From Clostridiales bacterium (GTDB lineage Bacteria > Bacillota > Clostridia > Oscillospirales > Ruminococcaceae), in contig JAQXIB010000006.1 of NCBI GenBank assembly GCA_029007575.1, positions 1 to 7,782 of the forward strand: DNA of 7,782 bases, read 5' to 3'. Below are positions 6,007-7,782 of this stretch, one piece after another. Position numbers and translations under genes: made by a program. Position 1 is the first letter of the stretch; every line of letters begins with the position of its first letter. The notes beneath the pieces were generated by a model. That model made no database searches. It had not been told where the DNA came from and saw only the letters and a program-made list of their open reading frames with translations.

Positions 6007-6822
6007 TCACACGACCCAAGGCAGATAAATCCGCAGCAAAACAACCACCGTCATGCACCCTGCCATAACGACGCAGGCGACAATATCGCGACCGCTTAAA
6101 TGCAGCTGCTTCATTCTGGTTCGGCCTTCGCCGCCGTGATAACAACGGCACTCCATTGCCAGCGCCAGTTCCTCAGCACGGCGGATTGCCGAGATGAACA
6201 AGGGAATTAAAATCGGGATCAGCGCTTTGGCACGCTGAATGAGACCGCCGCTTTCCATATCTGCGCCGCGGGCTTTTTGCGCCGACATGATCTTGTCGGT
6301 TTCCTCCAGCAGGGTAGGAATAAACCGCAACGCGATTGTCATCATCATGGCCAGCTCATGCACCGGAAATTTGATGTATTTCAGCGGCTTCAACAGCCGC
6401 TCGATCCCGTCGGTCAGCGCAATCGGAGAGGTGGTGTAAGTCAGCAAAGAGCTGCCTGCGATCAACGCAATGATACGGATCGACATAAAAATTGCCAGCC
6501 GGATTCCTTCCCATGATATTGTGAAAATCCCCCATTGCCATAAGACCGTGTTGCCTTTTACAAAAAATATATTTAACACCGAAGTAAATAAAATTAGGGG
6601 TAAGATCGGCTTTAGCCCTTTTAAAATCATTTTTAACGGGATTTTGGAAATCAGATAGAGAATCAGTAAAAAGGCAATGGAGATCGCAAAACCGATAAAC
6701 TCCTTGACCAAAAACAGCATCACAATATACGCGATTGTCAGGATGATCTTAATGCGGGGATCCAACCTGTGAATCAAAGAATGCCCCGGAAAATACTGAC
6801 CGATGGTGATATCAGAAATCAT
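6007..6822 (-). CDS. ecfT: ECF transporter transmembrane coupling protein EcfT
   Basis: A 271-aa membrane protein that couples the EcfA1/EcfA2 ATPases to substrate-binding S components in group II ECF transporters for vitamins and transition metals. Hydrophobic helices lie at about 24-40, 41-60, 70-88, 108-130, 155-172, 200-213 and 246-265. The conserved N-terminal G-Q-Y-x-P-G-x-S-x-x-H-x-L-D-P-R block (8-23) is clear. Of the two cytoplasmic A-R-G coupling motifs, the first is standard (AQKARGADM, ARG at 184-186); the second reads ECRCYHGG (CRC at 225-227), keeping the central Arg but replacing Ala and Gly with Cys. The start overlaps the ecfA2 stop by 4 nt (ATGA, 6822-6819), implying translational coupling. 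No S component gene is in the window, as expected for a shared module. Confidence 0.95.
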   Translation of the reverse strand: MISDITIGQYFPGHSLIHRLDPRIKIILTIAYIVMLFLVKEFIGFAISIAFLLILYLISKIPLKMILKGLKPILPLILFTSVLNIFFVKGNTVLWQWGIFTISWEGIRLAIFMSIRIIALIAGSSLLTYTTSPIALTDGIERLLKPLKYIKFPVHELAMMMTIALRFIPTLLEETDKIMSAQKARGADMESGGLIQRAKALIPILIPLFISAIRRAEELALAMECRCYHGGEGRTRMKQLHLSGRDIVACVVMAGCMTVVVLLRIYLPWVV

Positions 6823-7685
6823 TGCGCGCCACCTGCCTTTTTCAGTTTTTCCAGAATCAGCTCTTTGGCGTGCTCCACACTGTAAACGTTGGTGTCAATA
6901 TCTACTCCGCGTTCTTTCAGCTGATAAAAAATGCGGGTGATCTGCGGAACATCCAATCCCAGCGAACGAAGCTGTTTCACACGGGAAAACACCTTTTCCA
7001 CCGTGTCGTAAGCATAAACCTCCGCATGATTCATGACCAACACCTTAGATGCGTATTTGGCAATATCCTCCATGCTGTGGGAAACCAGCAGGATGGTATT
7101 TTTCTTTTCCTGATGATATTGTTGTATTTCGGATAAGATTAGATCCCGTCCCCGCGGATCCAGCCCTGCCGTCGGCTCATCTAAGATCAGGACCTTAGGC
7201 TGCATGGCGATGACGCCGGCGATGGCAACCCGCCGTTTCTGACCGCCCGACAGCTCGAACGGGCTTTTGTTCAGAATTTCGCTTTTCAGACCTACTAAAG
7301 CGGCGGATTCCCGCACACGCAGGTCTACCTCTTCGTCCGACAGCCCCATGTTTTTCGGGCCGAACGCAATGTCCTTGTAAACCGTTTCTTCAAATAGCTG
7401 GTATTCCGGGTACTGAAAGACCAGCCCGACCTGGAAACGCACCGAACGGATTTGACTTTTGTCCGCCCAGATATCCTTTCCGTCCAGATAAATTTTACCG
7501 CTTGTCGGTTTCAGCAAACCATTGAAGTGCTGAATCAAAGTAGATTTTCCGGAGCCTGTGTGACCGATTACGCCGACAAACTCCCCTTGGCTAATCTCTA
7601 TGTTCACATCATTTATAGCCGCTTTTTCAAACGGCGTACCGATACTGTATAAATGTGTGAGATGTTCTGTTTTAATGACTGACAA
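6819..7685 (-). CDS. ecfA2: ECF transporter ATPase EcfA2
   Basis: A 288-aa ABC-type ATPase that pairs with EcfA1 on the cytoplasmic face of EcfT to power uptake by shared S components. Motifs: Walker A GHTGSGKST (41-49), Q-loop VFQYPEYQLFEETV (Q91, with the ECF-typical PExQLF), signature LSGGQ (145-149), Walker B VLILDE (165-170), D-loop GLD (174-176) and the switch histidine H203. The family C-terminal domain follows (about 230-288). Start choice: the frame is open to GTG 7727, but that would overlap the end of ecfA1 by 37 nt; TTG 7685 lies 5 nt after the ecfA1 stop, has AAGGAG at 8 nt, and gives the usual N-terminus (MSVIKTEHLTHLYSIGTPFEKAAINDV). EcfA2 rather than EcfA1 is chosen from its position just before ecfT and its N-terminal sequence. 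Confidence 0.95.
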   Translation of the reverse strand: MSVIKTEHLTHLYSIGTPFEKAAINDVNIEISQGEFVGVIGHTGSGKSTLIQHFNGLLKPTSGKIYLDGKDIWADKSQIRSVRFQVGLVFQYPEYQLFEETVYKDIAFGPKNMGLSDEEVDLRVRESAALVGLKSEILNKSPFELSGGQKRRVAIAGVIAMQPKVLILDEPTAGLDPRGRDLILSEIQQYHQEKKNTILLVSHSMEDIAKYASKVLVMNHAEVYAYDTVEKVFSRVKQLRSLGLDVPQITRIFYQLKERGVDIDTNVYSVEHAKELILEKLKKAGGAQ

Positions 7686-7690
7686 AATGA

Positions 7691-7782
7691 TTACTCCTTC
7701 AACAGTTTCAATAACGCCTCTACGCACTCATCTTCCGTCAGAATGTCCTCCGGCATGGAAATGCCGCACTTTTTTAATTCAA
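7691..7782 (-). CDS. ecfA1: ECF transporter ATPase EcfA1, C-terminal end (partial)
   Basis: Only the last 29 or so codons are in the window; the gene runs off the right edge. In frame the visible end reads ELKKCGISMPEDIL followed by TEDECVEALLKLLKE and TAA (7693-7691). A C-terminal helix with a P-x-D-I-L-T-x-x-E-x-V-E-A-L pattern is typical of EcfA1, and the position directly upstream of ecfA2 fits. No ATPase motif is visible in this fragment, so the call rests on the tail pattern and on gene order. Confidence 0.8.
   Translation of the reverse strand, partial: ELKKCGISMPEDILTEDECVEALLKLLKE
7694..7699 (-). promoter_or_regulatory. Ribosome binding site that sets the ecfA2 TTG start
   Basis: AAGGAG (7699-7694) lies within the last two sense codons of ecfA1 and ends 8 nt before TTG 7685. 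It is the reason for preferring the TTG start over the upstream in-frame GTG at 7727, and it suggests translational coupling to ecfA1. Confidence 0.8.

Noticed and set aside
5981..6151. 57-residue N-terminal extension of TruA
   Set aside because: It overlaps the ecfT gene, is Arg-rich and unlike TruA, and the ATG at 5980 has its own Shine-Dalgarno and gives the standard N-terminus.
7686..7727. 14-residue extension of EcfA2 from GTG 7727
   Set aside because: It lies within the ecfA1 coding end and lacks a ribosome binding site; TTG 7685 has AAGGAG at 8 nt.

Overview
The window looks like a chromosomal segment of a low-to-mid GC Firmicute, most likely a member of the Clostridia (Oscillospirales/Ruminococcaceae-like). 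This rests on the ecfA1-ecfA2-ecfT-truA gene order, a zinc-finger ClpE-type unfoldase, the 401-aa membrane-anchored propeller-like protein, and strong AAGGAGG-type ribosome binding sites. It is an inference from gene content; no rRNA or other taxonomic marker is present. Every convincing gene lies on the minus strand, so transcription runs from the right edge (7782) to the left edge (1).

Right part (7782 to about 5219): the 3' end of ecfA1, then ecfA2, ecfT and truA, tightly packed (a 5-nt gap, a 4-nt ATGA overlap, a 26-nt gap). This is the energy-coupling module of a group II ECF vitamin/metal transporter followed by tRNA pseudouridine synthase A. In many Firmicutes this block sits downstream of the ribosomal protein operon (rplQ side) and is followed by rplM-rpsI. 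Here the order breaks after truA.

Middle (5218 to 4968): about 250 bp without a credible gene. It holds an extended -10 promoter (TGCTATAAT, minus strand) followed by about 185 bp that is GC-richer than its surroundings and packed with nested, mostly perfect inverted repeats. It is either a highly structured 5' leader RNA of the downstream operon or a dispersed, structured intergenic repeat. It is the most interesting part of the window.

Left part (4967 to 101): a probable operon of four genes. These are a single-pass membrane protein with a large extracytoplasmic beta-propeller-like domain (DUF5711-like), a CvpA-family membrane protein, PgsA (phosphatidylglycerophosphate synthase) and a ClpE-like AAA+ unfoldase with an N-terminal zinc finger. 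Three products are membrane-associated and the fourth is a protein quality-control unfoldase. A factor-independent terminator follows the clp stop codon, and a second strong hairpin with a plus-strand T-tail occupies the left edge.

Translation starts were re-chosen from the longest open frames for three genes: pgsA (ATG at 2963), truA (ATG at 5980) and ecfA2 (TTG at 7685). The start of the 401-aa protein is uncertain. I did not find a CRISPR array, tRNA, rRNA, transposase or phage gene. Apart from the structured 4980-5164 element the window is ordinary core-genome sequence.
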